Positions 34,373-43,310 of a DNA stretch of 64,000 nt are shown piece after piece. The DNA is from Planctomycetes bacterium B3_Pla. Lineage in GTDB: Bacteria > Planctomycetota > Phycisphaerae > Sedimentisphaerales > Anaerobacaceae. The DNA lies in NCBI GenBank assembly GCA_005223045.1, contig NJBM01000010.1, forward strand, positions 124,001 through 188,000, read 5' to 3'. Position numbers and translations under genes: made by a program. Numbering within the stretch: position 1 is the first letter of the stretch; each line of letters begins with the position of its first letter. A model generated the notes under the pieces. The model was not told the origin of the DNA. It was given only the letters and a program-made list of their open reading frames with translations, and made no database searches.

Positions 34373-37033
34373 GTGAACCTGGTCAAAGTTGTCTCACTGG
34401 ATGATGTCCCGTCAAGTGCCGAACAGACAATCGGGCCAAAGGCCATGAGTCTTGTTCGCCTAAAGAAGATCGGCCTTGCGGTCCCTGCCGGCTTCTGCGT
34501 CGCCGAGTCGGCGCTGCGGGAGCATTTAGAATGGAACGATCTTATCGGGCGTTTGAAATCGGCTCTGGATAAACTTGCCAAAGCCAAGCCTAAGGCCAGA
34601 GGAGTTCTTCTTGCAAACGTGCGGCAGACTATCATAGAGGCGCCTCTGGCAGAGCAGGTTCGGCGGGAAATAGAGAACCATTACCGCAAACTCGATGCCG
34701 AGCGCGTTGCGGTCCGCTCGTCGGGGACCGCCGAGGATTTGCCGGATTATTCCTTTGCCGGTCAACATGACAGCTATCTGGGCATAGCCAACCTTGAGGA
34801 TTGCATCGAAGCCGTCAAGAAATGCTGGGCTTCGCTGTGGACGCTGCGCGCTTACGAGTATCGCCGGAGAAACGGCTTCGACCACCTCAATATCTCCATG
34901 GCGGTAATCGTCCAGACGCTCGTTGCCGCAGATGTCTCGGGCGTCATCTTCACGGCAGATCCAATCACAGGTGAGCGCGGCAACTTGCTGATCGAGGCGT
35001 GCTTCGGCCTCGGCGAAGCGCTGGTATCGGGCAAGGTAACACCTGACCGATTCGTTGTTCGCAAGAAGAGATTGAAGCTGTGGTCTCGCACGATATCGGA
35101 GAAGAAACTCGAGTGCGTTCTCGACACGGACGGGTCGATTCAAGAGCACGCCATTGAAGAAGAGAGATCGATTTCAGTGACTTTGGACAAGCGGCAAATG
35201 CGGCGATTGGCAAAGCTCGCAATAAGCATAGAGGCCGAGTTCGGCTGCCCTCAGGACATCGAGTGGGCAATATGTGATAGGAAGATTCATCTGCTGCAAT
35301 CCAGGCCCATCACTGCTCTGCCGCCGGAAAAGTCCTGGGAGGACCGCCAGATCTGGTGCGGTAGTCCGGTCAGAGAGGTCATGCCCGACGTCGTCACACC
35401 GGTGACGGTTTCCATGCTTGAGGAAATGTTGGCCGGCTTATTCGATCCGATCTTCCACCTGCTCTGTGCCGATCGGGGCGATCATCCGACCTTCGACATA
35501 ATCGCCGGGCGGGTCTACTTCAATGCAAACATCTGGGCTTCGGCCATAGGCTGTCTGCCCGGAACGGGCAAATTCAACGGCACGACATTTGCGGGCAGCC
35601 ACAGGGGCCTCCAGGAAGCCACGCGGAGGCTCCAGGTCGCGACGGACAAGGATCTGCCGGACCTGAAGCACAAGAAGCTCCGGTTCTATCTGAAACTCCC
35701 ACTGATCATCGTCGGCTCACTTCGCAACACACCGGCCAGAGGCCAGCGCATTCTGGCTAAAATCGGCGCCGAGACCGAACGGTGGTCCCGCCTGGACGTA
35801 GAGAATTTGTCCTGCGACCAGATAATGGCATACCTCGATCAGCTAATGGGGCAGTTCGCTGAGCTGCTCGGCCACTTTCTGTATCTCTTCAGTATCTTGT
35901 CGGCATACCCGGTTCTTCATTGGGTTTGCACAAGATGGCTCTCGGACGACGGCTCCTGCGCTCCCCAGCTGCTGGCAGGAGTCGGCAACATGGTCGATGC
36001 CGTTTCAGGCCTGGATCTCTGGCGGTTGGCTGCCGCGGCGGACAAGAGCGACGAGATCAAGGCCCTGATAATGTCCGACGATGATTGGGATACGCTCGAA
36101 GGTAAGCTCTCGCAATCCGATCCCGGCAGAGATTTCCTTGAGAGCTGGCTCCACTTTATGCACAGTCACGGGCACCATTGTCGCGGCGAACTCGAATTGT
36201 ACAACCGGCGCTGGTTCGAGACTCCCGATTACATCCTGAAACTCGTCCGAGGCTACATGTCTCAGATCGGCAGAATCGATCCGGTTAGCAACCACGCCGA
36301 GCGTGCCGAGCAGCGACGGCAACTGGAGCGACAATGCCGCCGGCAGCTCGGCAATCCCATAAAGCGGCTCATATTCAATCGTCTTCTCGTTCATTCTCAA
36401 CAGGGCTGGGTCTTTCGCGAGAACGTCAAGAGCGAAGTTGTCAAGCTACTTACGGCGATGCGAAGACTGCTCCTTGAGCTTGGCAAGAAACTCGCCGACA
36501 AGGATGTGCTTGCCGAGCGGGACGACATCTTCTTCCTGCGACTCGACGAGATGTCACCCGTGGTGCAGGGCAGTGCTGGCTTCGATATCCGCAAAGTCAT
36601 TGCTTCTCGCCGGGCCGAGTATGACAAGAACAGCTTGATCACGCCGCCCGATGTTATCTTCGGCAAATTCGATCCTGACGAATGCACCTATCCTGAGCCG
36701 GACGAGCAGGCCGAGGTCTTGAATGGCCTGGCCGTCAGCCCCGGCGTCGTAACCGGCAAGGCCCGCGTGATCCTGAGGGCCGATGACGACGAACATCTGC
36801 TTGCCGACGAGATACTCGTGGCGCCGTTTACCGATCCCGGCTGGACCCCCTATTTTGTGCCGGCCGCCGCAATAGTAATGGACGAGGGCGGAGTGATATC
36901 GCATGGCAGCATCATCGCCCGCGAGTACGGCATCCCCGCAGTCGTCAACGTGGGCGGCGGCACGAAGATCATCAAGACCGGCCAGACAATACAGGTGGAC
37001 GGCGATCGCGGCGTAGTTACGATACTCCAATAG
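34373..37033 (+). CDS. PEP synthase/rifampicin phosphotransferase-like protein
   Basis: 886 residues from a GTG at 34373, preceded by GGGAG at eight bases; ATG choices upstream would translate the family A repeat. The N-terminal ATP-grasp domain has AVRSSGTAEDLPDYSFAGQH and GLGEALVSGKVTPDRFVV. A central region starts near GSPVREVMPDVVTPVTVSM, like the substrate domain of rifampicin phosphotransferases. The swivelling domain at the end carries GLAVSPGVVTGKARVI and the phospho-accepting His844 in GGVISHGSIIAREYGIPAVV. There is no C-terminal PEP-binding barrel, so it is not a full PEP synthase. The architecture fits an ATP-driven phosphotransferase whose natural substrate is unknown. Divergent from a sulfatase. 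Confidence 0.85.
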   Translation: MNLVKVVSLDDVPSSAEQTIGPKAMSLVRLKKIGLAVPAGFCVAESALREHLEWNDLIGRLKSALDKLAKAKPKARGVLLANVRQTIIEAPLAEQVRREIENHYRKLDAERVAVRSSGTAEDLPDYSFAGQHDSYLGIANLEDCIEAVKKCWASLWTLRAYEYRRRNGFDHLNISMAVIVQTLVAADVSGVIFTADPITGERGNLLIEACFGLGEALVSGKVTPDRFVVRKKRLKLWSRTISEKKLECVLDTDGSIQEHAIEEERSISVTLDKRQMRRLAKLAISIEAEFGCPQDIEWAICDRKIHLLQSRPITALPPEKSWEDRQIWCGSPVREVMPDVVTPVTVSMLEEMLAGLFDPIFHLLCADRGDHPTFDIIAGRVYFNANIWASAIGCLPGTGKFNGTTFAGSHRGLQEATRRLQVATDKDLPDLKHKKLRFYLKLPLIIVGSLRNTPARGQRILAKIGAETERWSRLDVENLSCDQIMAYLDQLMGQFAELLGHFLYLFSILSAYPVLHWVCTRWLSDDGSCAPQLLAGVGNMVDAVSGLDLWRLAAAADKSDEIKALIMSDDDWDTLEGKLSQSDPGRDFLESWLHFMHSHGHHCRGELELYNRRWFETPDYILKLVRGYMSQIGRIDPVSNHAERAEQRRQLERQCRRQLGNPIKRLIFNRLLVHSQQGWVFRENVKSEVVKLLTAMRRLLLELGKKLADKDVLAERDDIFFLRLDEMSPVVQGSAGFDIRKVIASRRAEYDKNSLITPPDVIFGKFDPDECTYPEPDEQAEVLNGLAVSPGVVTGKARVILRADDDEHLLADEILVAPFTDPGWTPYFVPAAAIVMDEGGVISHGSIIAREYGIPAVVNVGGGTKIIKTGQTIQVDGDRGVVTILQ

Positions 37034-37040
37034 CCAGCCC

Positions 37041-37370
37041 CTACAGCAGCCACTGGTGCACAAATGCCGCGGCAAGCCAGACCGCCGAGCCGGCACACAG
37101 CGCGATCCACAAAGGCAGGCGCTTGTGGAAACAAAGGAAAGCCGCGAGGAAGAACAATGTGCTCGGCACAATACCCCACAAAGCGGCTTTGGTGTAATCG
37201 GTCATCAAGCTCAAATTGCCGGGATTGTCCTGATAAAGCCAGACAAGCACGATCAGCCCCGTCAAGGGCATCACGGCGATCAATCCCGCCAGCGTTGGCA
37301 GCTTGCGGCCTATAGCGGCACAGATACTGATGACGCAAACACTAATCAATAGCTTGATAGCAAATCGCAT
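37041..37370 (-). CDS. Small membrane protein, DUF3147-like
   Basis: 109 residues with three to four hydrophobic segments (AIKLLISVCVISICAAIG, LAGLIAVMPLTGLIVLVWLY, LWGIVPSTLFFLAAFLCFH, LWIALCAGSAVWLAAAFVH). The GRKLPTLAGLIAVMPLTG loop resembles the DUF3147 family, which has no known function. It converges on the phosphotransferase-like gene with seven bases between stops, and no terminator is visible there. Confidence 0.7.
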   Translation of the reverse strand: MRFAIKLLISVCVISICAAIGRKLPTLAGLIAVMPLTGLIVLVWLYQDNPGNLSLMTDYTKAALWGIVPSTLFFLAAFLCFHKRLPLWIALCAGSAVWLAAAFVHQWLL

Positions 37371-37448
37371 ACTGAATGGTCTTTTTCGGCCGGCACGTAA
37401 CCTGGGAAGAGAAGTTTTGAAACTATATATCCGACGCCGAATTCATCG

Positions 37449-37874
37449 TTATTTGATGAGTCTGATACTTACCGGATAACTATACTCCTGACCCCGGCTG
37501 GCGCTGACCGCTGCCATGATGCAGAAGATTAGGTTCACGATCTCAACCACAGCCATCAGAATTAACCCTATACACACAACACTCAACAGCCCCGAAATAA
37601 CCATCGCGATCAACACCGTGAGCTGGAAGTTCAGCGCCTCTTTGCCGTGACGATCCACAAACGGCATATCGTCTTTCTTGATAAGCCAAATAATCAGCGG
37701 ACCAAGAAAACAGATGAAGATGGCCAGTATGTGACATAACATGGCCATATTCACGGCATCCTTGCTGACCGGCGCCTGCTCGGCGCCGACGGGCTGTGGT
37801 TCACTGACAGGCTGGCCCGTTTGTTCTGCTCCGGCATTTTCCGGAGTCTGCGGATTTTCATTGGTTTCTGCCAT
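37449..37874 (-). CDS. DUF4870/Tic20-like membrane protein
   Basis: 141 residues. A disordered Pro/Gln/Glu-rich N-terminus of about 45 residues (NENPQTPENAGAEQTGQPVS) precedes three membrane helices around MLCHILAIFICFLGPLIIWLI, ALNFQLTVLIAMVISGLLSVV and LILMAVVEIVNLIFCIMAAV. The KKDDMPFVDRHGKEALNFQ loop is characteristic of the DUF4870 family (Tic20-like fold). No function is established. Its start faces the beta-helix gene's end across about 140 bp. Confidence 0.85.
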   Translation of the reverse strand: MAETNENPQTPENAGAEQTGQPVSEPQPVGAEQAPVSKDAVNMAMLCHILAIFICFLGPLIIWLIKKDDMPFVDRHGKEALNFQLTVLIAMVISGLLSVVCIGLILMAVVEIVNLIFCIMAAVSASRGQEYSYPVSIRLIK

Positions 37875-38013
37875 AGTTCGACTCCATTCACTTAGACTTT
37901 AATCCAATTCAATAAGACCTTCGTCTTCTAACAAAGACTTGTAGAATCGTCAAGCTCAAAAAAATTCCAATGTGTCAGAGTGACTCCACTTTACAAATGG
38001 CGGGGCAGCTCAC

Positions 38014-39981
38014 TTACTCCTGACCTTCTTTACGAAGACGCGGACCGGCGCCGCTGACGTCAATTGGTTTTATGCCGAGCTTCAGCGCGGGCGAATCGGC
38101 GGCAAAACTCACCGCGCCCTTGTTAAACTCGACCAGGAGCGGATCGGCCAGCACGTTCCCGCCATCAGGCTCAAAGGCAGCTATGCCCGTTTGGCTATAA
38201 TTCTTGAGCTTCTTGAGCTGAACCTTGCCTTTGGCTCCAAAAAGCACATTGTTGCGGAGTGTCGTAATCGCATCCGGATTCTCGAATACGATTTTGCCTT
38301 TGGCGTAGATGACATTGTTCTCAAAAGTGTAGTTCGACGATTTTGGAAGCGTGATCCTGGCGTCTTCGTCGCAGATAAAAACGTTGTTACGGATGGTATT
38401 GCTTTTGGCCATGTGGTTGTGAGAAGGCCGGGCGATGCCGACCGAAAGGTTGCCCTCGACGAGGCAGTTTTCCGACCTTTCATCGAGATAATAGGCCGAG
38501 GCGCCGTAGCCGCCGTAGCCGCCGGTATCGATAATGTCACGGATGAAATTGCCTCGCAGTACGAGGCCCTTGCCGGCGAAGCAGTAGATGCCGCCCCCGT
38601 CGTGTAGTTCTTTCATTGCGCGGTAGATCAGATTATGCTCGATTCGATTTCTTTCGCCGCCGCAGTTGATGGCCGTATAGGGACAATCGTGGATTTCGTT
38701 GTGGTTTATCCGGCAGTCCTTGCCGCCGCCCTGCATGGCTATTGCGCTGGGATACGTCAGACCGATGTCATGGATATGGTTGTCGGCGACGATACATTCG
38801 GTTCCACGACACCTGACGCCGCAGGCGCCGGTGTGATGGACGTGACATTTTTCCACTCGCAGGCCGTTGCCTGATGCTTTGATTCCCTGTCCGCCGACGT
38901 TGAAGATTTCCAATCCGATCAGCCGGCAGTTCTCCGCAGAAGTTATTGTGACAGCCCCATCGAATTTGCCCGCACCGAAGCCGCCCGCCATGAGCGGGGT
39001 AGTTGTGATCGAGAGTTTGAGACCGCGGATGGTTATGTCCCTGGCCGGCTCCTCCCGGCTGCCCTCAATGCGAATTATCGACTCGATGGTTGGAGCGATT
39101 ACTTCTGCCCTGGTCATGTCCTCTCCGGGCAGAGGCCAATAGACGAGCTTGCCCGCCGTTCTGTCGAGATACCACTGTCCCGGCTGCGTCATTCCCTCGC
39201 GGACATTCCAGATAACGTACCTGTTGACGCCGAACGCGCCCGGTGGGTGGCCGGATGGACTGGAAAAAGTGAGCGTTTGGGATTCGTTGTCCATAGCAGC
39301 CAAGCCGACCAGCGACTCGTCCCACATGTGATAGACGGCTACTTCCGCATTGTTGACATCCAGCCAGGGGCCGAGGTCCTCGGGGTGGTATTTCAGCGTA
39401 GTCAACTCCTTGCTCGTGGGTTTGCGCTTCCAGCCGCCGCCCGTCGTGCTCATCCAGGGTACCTTAAAGCTGCTCAGATGTTTGAAAAAGCCCTTTTCGG
39501 GCAGCCGGGCGCGCGGGCAAAATCGCCCGTTCACGACCAATGCCCGGAAATCCCATTGCCTTTCTTTGACGCCCGGCAATGCGACCGAGTAGAACTTCCC
39601 GCCATCCTTTTTCCAGCCGGCTATTTTCTTTCCGCCGTAGAGACTGACGTCGGCCCCCGGCGCCGATTCTATCGTCAGCCCGGAATCTTCGCCGGTGAGC
39701 ACAACCGGCTCGTCAAAGAAGTACTGCCCAACCTGGACAACGACTCTTCGCAGACTTGCAATCTTCTGTTTTCGTACTGTCCGGCAGGCGGCCTCGAGCG
39801 TAGCCAGCGGGCCGTCCGTACGGTCTGCATTTGGCTCAGGCAGCAGCCCCGACCATGAATCATTGCCGTTGACGGCGACAAAAACAGTCTCAGCCCTGGC
39901 ATTCGACGCCTGAGCCAACAGGCTGCCCAACAGCACTGCAAGCGTAAGAACGCAACTTCGTGATGACTCAGTCTTTCTCAT
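38014..39981 (-). CDS. Secreted right-handed parallel beta-helix protein
   Basis: 655 residues from the ATG at 39981, six bases after GGAG; an ATG five codons upstream lacks a ribosome site. The signal peptide has CVLTLAVLLGSLLAQASNARA. The N-terminus VFVAVNGNDSWSGLLPEPN with DGPLATLEAACRTVRK is the common opening of beta-helix polysaccharide lyase-like proteins. From about 300 the chain has solenoid repeats typical of NosD/PbH1 (CRLIGLEIFNVGGQGIKASG, LRVEKCHVHHTGACGVRCRG, CIVADNHIHDIGL, CRINHNEIHDCPYTAINCGG). It probably binds or cleaves a polysaccharide outside the cytoplasm; no catalytic residues can be assigned. Confidence 0.82.
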   Translation of the reverse strand: MRKTESSRSCVLTLAVLLGSLLAQASNARAETVFVAVNGNDSWSGLLPEPNADRTDGPLATLEAACRTVRKQKIASLRRVVVQVGQYFFDEPVVLTGEDSGLTIESAPGADVSLYGGKKIAGWKKDGGKFYSVALPGVKERQWDFRALVVNGRFCPRARLPEKGFFKHLSSFKVPWMSTTGGGWKRKPTSKELTTLKYHPEDLGPWLDVNNAEVAVYHMWDESLVGLAAMDNESQTLTFSSPSGHPPGAFGVNRYVIWNVREGMTQPGQWYLDRTAGKLVYWPLPGEDMTRAEVIAPTIESIIRIEGSREEPARDITIRGLKLSITTTPLMAGGFGAGKFDGAVTITSAENCRLIGLEIFNVGGQGIKASGNGLRVEKCHVHHTGACGVRCRGTECIVADNHIHDIGLTYPSAIAMQGGGKDCRINHNEIHDCPYTAINCGGERNRIEHNLIYRAMKELHDGGGIYCFAGKGLVLRGNFIRDIIDTGGYGGYGASAYYLDERSENCLVEGNLSVGIARPSHNHMAKSNTIRNNVFICDEDARITLPKSSNYTFENNVIYAKGKIVFENPDAITTLRNNVLFGAKGKVQLKKLKNYSQTGIAAFEPDGGNVLADPLLVEFNKGAVSFAADSPALKLGIKPIDVSGAGPRLRKEGQE

Positions 39982-40096
39982 TCGTTGCTCCGGCACGAAT
40001 TCGGCACAATTCCCTCGATACCATAATCACGGGCCGATGTTGTTTTTAGCACGAACCGCTTGAATAGGGCAAGCATAAAACCTCGGTAGTGCCATT

Positions 40097-40975
40097 CTAT
40101 GCTGTCCCCCGATATCCCCGGAAGCCACCTAACACGGGAAAGAAGAAAAGCAGAATGTCCCCTTTTGTTATCGTTCTCAAAGAATGATCTATAAGTGATT
40201 TTGGCAGACTCATTTTTATGTCTCCCCTGAGACCGCCATAAACAAGCTGCCTCGACACATACCATTCATTGTTGATTTTTAGAAAAGGTTTATGTTCGTT
40301 CACTATTCCGCTATCAACATCGTTCGGATTTCTGCCGTTGATTGAAAATACAACACCTGGACGAGTAGGTAATATCCTATTTCTATGCCTATAGAAGAGA
40401 ACAATGTCCCCACTTCTGCGAAATCTTATACAGCCAAACTTCTTCATCTGCTTCGAGAGCAACAACATCTCAGAAATTTCGTCTTCTGAAAAGTGTTCCC
40501 TCACATTCACTTCATTTGAATCTGCGCCTGGAAAAATAGCTCTGCCCTTTCTGTAATGACCAAACCATGACACAGTGATATCTTCTTGTTCGCTATGACT
40601 TGTTGCAAATTCTACACAGCTCTTATAGAACTTGTAGTTGCCAGCGGTGATGGCACGCAGTGTGTACAGATAAGGGATTGAATACCCAATGACGTACAGA
40701 ATTCCTACCAACAATGGAACAGTCAGAACACAAATACGCACAACTGAAGAGCGTTTTTCTTCTGAATTTTTAAGACTTAGAGTAGTTGCGTGGGACAGTA
40801 TTGCCAACAGAGGTGCTGCTAAACTCATCAAAAGGAAAGAAATCGAGAATAGAAAAATGTTTCTTAGAAAGAGAAATGAGCCCAAAACCAACACGCCGCA
40901 TAGCAGAGAGGCCTTTGCCGCGATCATGAGATCTATTGAGCTAATTTTCTTTTTCTTATCTCGATTCATATTCAT
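40097..40975 (-). CDS. A+T-rich orphan membrane protein
   Basis: 292 residues, not recognised. Three or four N-terminal hydrophobic segments are visible (IDLMIAAKASLLCGVLVLGSF, NIFLFSISFLLMSLAAPLLAI, VVRICVLTVPLLVGILYVIGY). The soluble remainder has ADSNEVNVREHFSEDEISEM and GDIVLFYRHRNRILPTRPGV. Its base composition is clearly poorer in G+C than neighbouring genes, and it is followed upstream by the inverted-repeat element at 41001-41155. Both point to recent acquisition, though this is inference. No partner gene is obvious. Confidence 0.6.
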   Translation of the reverse strand: MNMNRDKKKKISSIDLMIAAKASLLCGVLVLGSFLFLRNIFLFSISFLLMSLAAPLLAILSHATTLSLKNSEEKRSSVVRICVLTVPLLVGILYVIGYSIPYLYTLRAITAGNYKFYKSCVEFATSHSEQEDITVSWFGHYRKGRAIFPGADSNEVNVREHFSEDEISEMLLLSKQMKKFGCIRFRRSGDIVLFYRHRNRILPTRPGVVFSINGRNPNDVDSGIVNEHKPFLKINNEWYVSRQLVYGGLRGDIKMSLPKSLIDHSLRTITKGDILLFFFPVLGGFRGYRGTA

Positions 40976-41000
40976 TACTGTAGAGTCTAATAGGGACAGC

Positions 41001-41155
41001 GGGGCTGTTGAACAAGGTGAGATTACTTCGTCGCTACGCTCCTCGCAATGACAAAAGATCCATTTTTACGTCATTGCGAGCTAGGCCCCAAGGAGCCGAT
41101 TCAAAGAATCGCGCGGCAATCTCAGGCTTTGCGATGGGACTTTTTCAACAGCCCC
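41001..41155. repeat. Element of family B with 12-bp terminal inverted repeats (MITE-like)
   Basis: GGGGCTGTTGAA (41001-41012) and TTCAACAGCCCC (41144-41155) are perfect terminal inverted repeats around a core that carries CGCTCCTCGCAATGAC and GTCATTGCGAGCTAGG, the family B arms. At 155 bp and without coding capacity it looks like a non-autonomous mobile element. No target duplication could be defined. Confidence 0.7.
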
Positions 41156-41201
41156 ACAGCCACCTATTAAATTACTGTTTTCTTTCGTTTTTTACTATGC
41201 A

Positions 41202-42422
41202 TCATCCGGAATTGTCGTTTTTGTCCACGATTATTTCCGTCGGGCTAAGGAGCTTGTAGCGTATTGATCGCCAGCGGATGGTTCTGCCGATGGCCGAAGC
41301 GATGACGAAGGACAGCAACAGCAGTGACCATGCCCAGCAGGCGAGGATGTCGGCGATGCGGGCGGCCCTCATTGCTTGTCGCTCGTGGGCGAGCAATTTG
41401 TCGGCCATTCTCTGCCGGATAACCGCCCGGCCCAACTGGTTCGCGAAGAAAATGACGGGTACTGAGGTAAAAAGGTTCATGTGCTCGTGCCGAATCGTCG
41501 CGGCGTAGATTGCCAGGCCGGCTGCGGCCCATATACCCAATACCGAGTACAGACTGCTGAGAAGTGCAAACCACCAGGTCCTCGGCGCGTATATGCGGGT
41601 TATCAGGAATTGTCTGCGGCCGAACTCGAAAAGTCTTGGCCAAGTGGTGGATTCGTAGGAGGCGACCAGGCAGGCGGGAACGAAAGCCACTTTCATGCCG
41701 ACCTTCTTGACCGCGGTACTTAGCGACAAGTCGTCGCTGAGGGCCTTGGGCCAGATTTTGTCGAGTCCGAGTCGGCGAAAGACTTCGACGCGGATCGCCA
41801 TAGATCCGCCCCAGGCTTGGTTGAAACGTGTGTTGCCGAGGAACTGGGCGACCTTGGCGTTCATCGCCGACAGCGCCAGGCTGGCAAGGTTGTTCTTGCT
41901 CGGCACGAACCAGCGGTAGCCGGTGGCGACGCCGTTCTTTGCCGTTCGGAGCGGATGGAGAAGGTTACTTAGCCAGTCGCTGCGAACACAGATGTCGGAG
42001 TCGGCGAACGCCATGACCTCAATGTCCTCGGCGATTCTTTCGTAGCAGTGCAGCAGATTGTGGATTTTCTGACTGCACGATTCTCCCTTACCTGCGACAA
42101 GCACCTGCACGTCCTGAGCTTTGGAAGTCTGGCTCAGCCGGTCTCTCAGCTCACACAATTCGCCGTAGGCCGGGTCCGCTTCGTCGTCAACGACAAACCA
42201 CAGCAGATAATTCTCATAGTCCTGGTTGAAGAATGAAGTGATATTTTGGTGAAAAGCCGAATCAAGGCCCTTGCAGGGTACTATCAATACCGTCCGGGGT
42301 CGATACCAGAAACGCTCTCTCTTGAATTTGTGGAGGGCGTAGCGATAGTTTTTATACGTCTGGAGCAGCAGCAGCAACTGTGAAGCAATCGCCGCCAGGG
42401 CTATGTAGTAGTACCAATCCAT
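41202..42422 (-). CDS. GT2/GT21-like glycosyltransferase (ceramide glucosyltransferase family)
   Basis: 406 residues with an N-terminal membrane anchor (YYYIALAAIASQLLLLLQTY) and two to three C-terminal spans (ALLSSLYSVLGIWAAAGLAI, ILACWAWSLLLLSFVIASAIG). The catalytic core carries VLIVPCKGLDSAF, the DxD-like AFADSDICVRSDWL, the acceptor SDDLSLSTAVKKVGMKVAFVP and a GRRQFLIT motif resembling (Q/R)xxRW. The HpnI/ceramide glucosyltransferase group transfers sugars to lipids at the membrane. The acceptor is unknown. It starts 39 bp after the metallophosphoesterase gene and probably shares a message with it and the kinase. Confidence 0.85.
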   Translation of the reverse strand: MDWYYYIALAAIASQLLLLLQTYKNYRYALHKFKRERFWYRPRTVLIVPCKGLDSAFHQNITSFFNQDYENYLLWFVVDDEADPAYGELCELRDRLSQTSKAQDVQVLVAGKGESCSQKIHNLLHCYERIAEDIEVMAFADSDICVRSDWLSNLLHPLRTAKNGVATGYRWFVPSKNNLASLALSAMNAKVAQFLGNTRFNQAWGGSMAIRVEVFRRLGLDKIWPKALSDDLSLSTAVKKVGMKVAFVPACLVASYESTTWPRLFEFGRRQFLITRIYAPRTWWFALLSSLYSVLGIWAAAGLAIYAATIRHEHMNLFTSVPVIFFANQLGRAVIRQRMADKLLAHERQAMRAARIADILACWAWSLLLLSFVIASAIGRTIRWRSIRYKLLSPTEIIVDKNDNSG

Positions 42423-42461
42423 TCTCTTCTTCTACGTCTCGTGCTCCGGTCGAGTTGTACT

Positions 42462-43310
42462 TTACGGCAGAGAAGCCAGCGGCACTATCGATTCGATCAA
42501 CTGCTCAACGGTATAAGACTTTGCCAGGTCAATCGAGAGCAGACGGCCGTGATTGTGGTTGGAAGAAAGAATTATGAGATTCCTGCCGGCCTGGCGCCAT
42601 CCCTGCTCTTGAGGCTGGTGGCCGAGGATAAAGATGTCGGCGTCGAATGTCCTGGCCATGCTGTCGAGCAGTTCCTGACTGTGTTTTCTGCCCCAGGTCA
42701 GCAGATATGCCGAGCCAGGCCTGACCACGTCATTGATTTTTAGATTGTTGTCCAGGACTTTGGGGTCGAATTTTTCGACGAGACGGTCGCCGGGCAGCGA
42801 GTGCGACAGCCATATTCTATTCTCGCATCTGACTGCCAAAGGCTGTGAGAACAGGAACCGCCTGGTTGCAAGCTCGATGCCGCCGAAGGCCTGGCCGAAT
42901 TCTCTTTCCATAGCGGAGCGCATGGCACGGTTCATTTCTTTGCCCTCTTTCATCACTTCGCTGTTGTTTATGAAAGCGGTGTCATGGTTTGCCATGATGA
43001 TGTGGACCCGGTCGGGAAAACACAGTTTGTAGCGGACTGCGTCAAACAACAGCTTGTACGACAGGCAACCTCCGTGCGAATCTTCCGGGCCTCCGTGTAT
43101 GATCTCCTGAAGAACGATGTGCCTGTCGGGATTGTTGGTCAGATCGGCGAAGTCAAGTATTCTCTCGAAATTTCGCCGGTGTCCGTGGAGGTCACCCGTC
43201 GCAATCAGATCACCGGCGGCGGGCAAACGAATGAGATTGCCGCGTCGATACTTGTCCGCGTTGTTGGCTTCTGCGCCCTTGTTCAGCAGATCAATTATTG
43301 TTTGAGGCAT
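42462..43310 (-). CDS. Calcineurin-like metallophosphoesterase (PPP-like)
   Basis: 282 residues. Metal-binding motifs appear in order: GDLHGH, then EIIHGGPEDSHGG in the place of the usual GDxVDRG, ANHD in the place of GNHE, LSHSLPGD and ILGHQPQ. This fits PPP-type protein phosphatases with a modified second motif. Its start overlaps the end of the Ser/Thr kinase gene by 20 bp, suggesting that the two act on the same targets, although the substrate is unproven. A nucleotide or sugar phosphatase is the main alternative. Confidence 0.83.
   Translation of the reverse strand: MPQTIIDLLNKGAEANNADKYRRGNLIRLPAAGDLIATGDLHGHRRNFERILDFADLTNNPDRHIVLQEIIHGGPEDSHGGCLSYKLLFDAVRYKLCFPDRVHIIMANHDTAFINNSEVMKEGKEMNRAMRSAMEREFGQAFGGIELATRRFLFSQPLAVRCENRIWLSHSLPGDRLVEKFDPKVLDNNLKINDVVRPGSAYLLTWGRKHSQELLDSMARTFDADIFILGHQPQEQGWRQAGRNLIILSSNHNHGRLLSIDLAKSYTVEQLIESIVPLASLP

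Noticed and set aside
34373..37033. Full PEP synthase (ppsA)
   Set aside because: The C-terminal PEP-binding barrel is absent and the swivel domain ends the protein.
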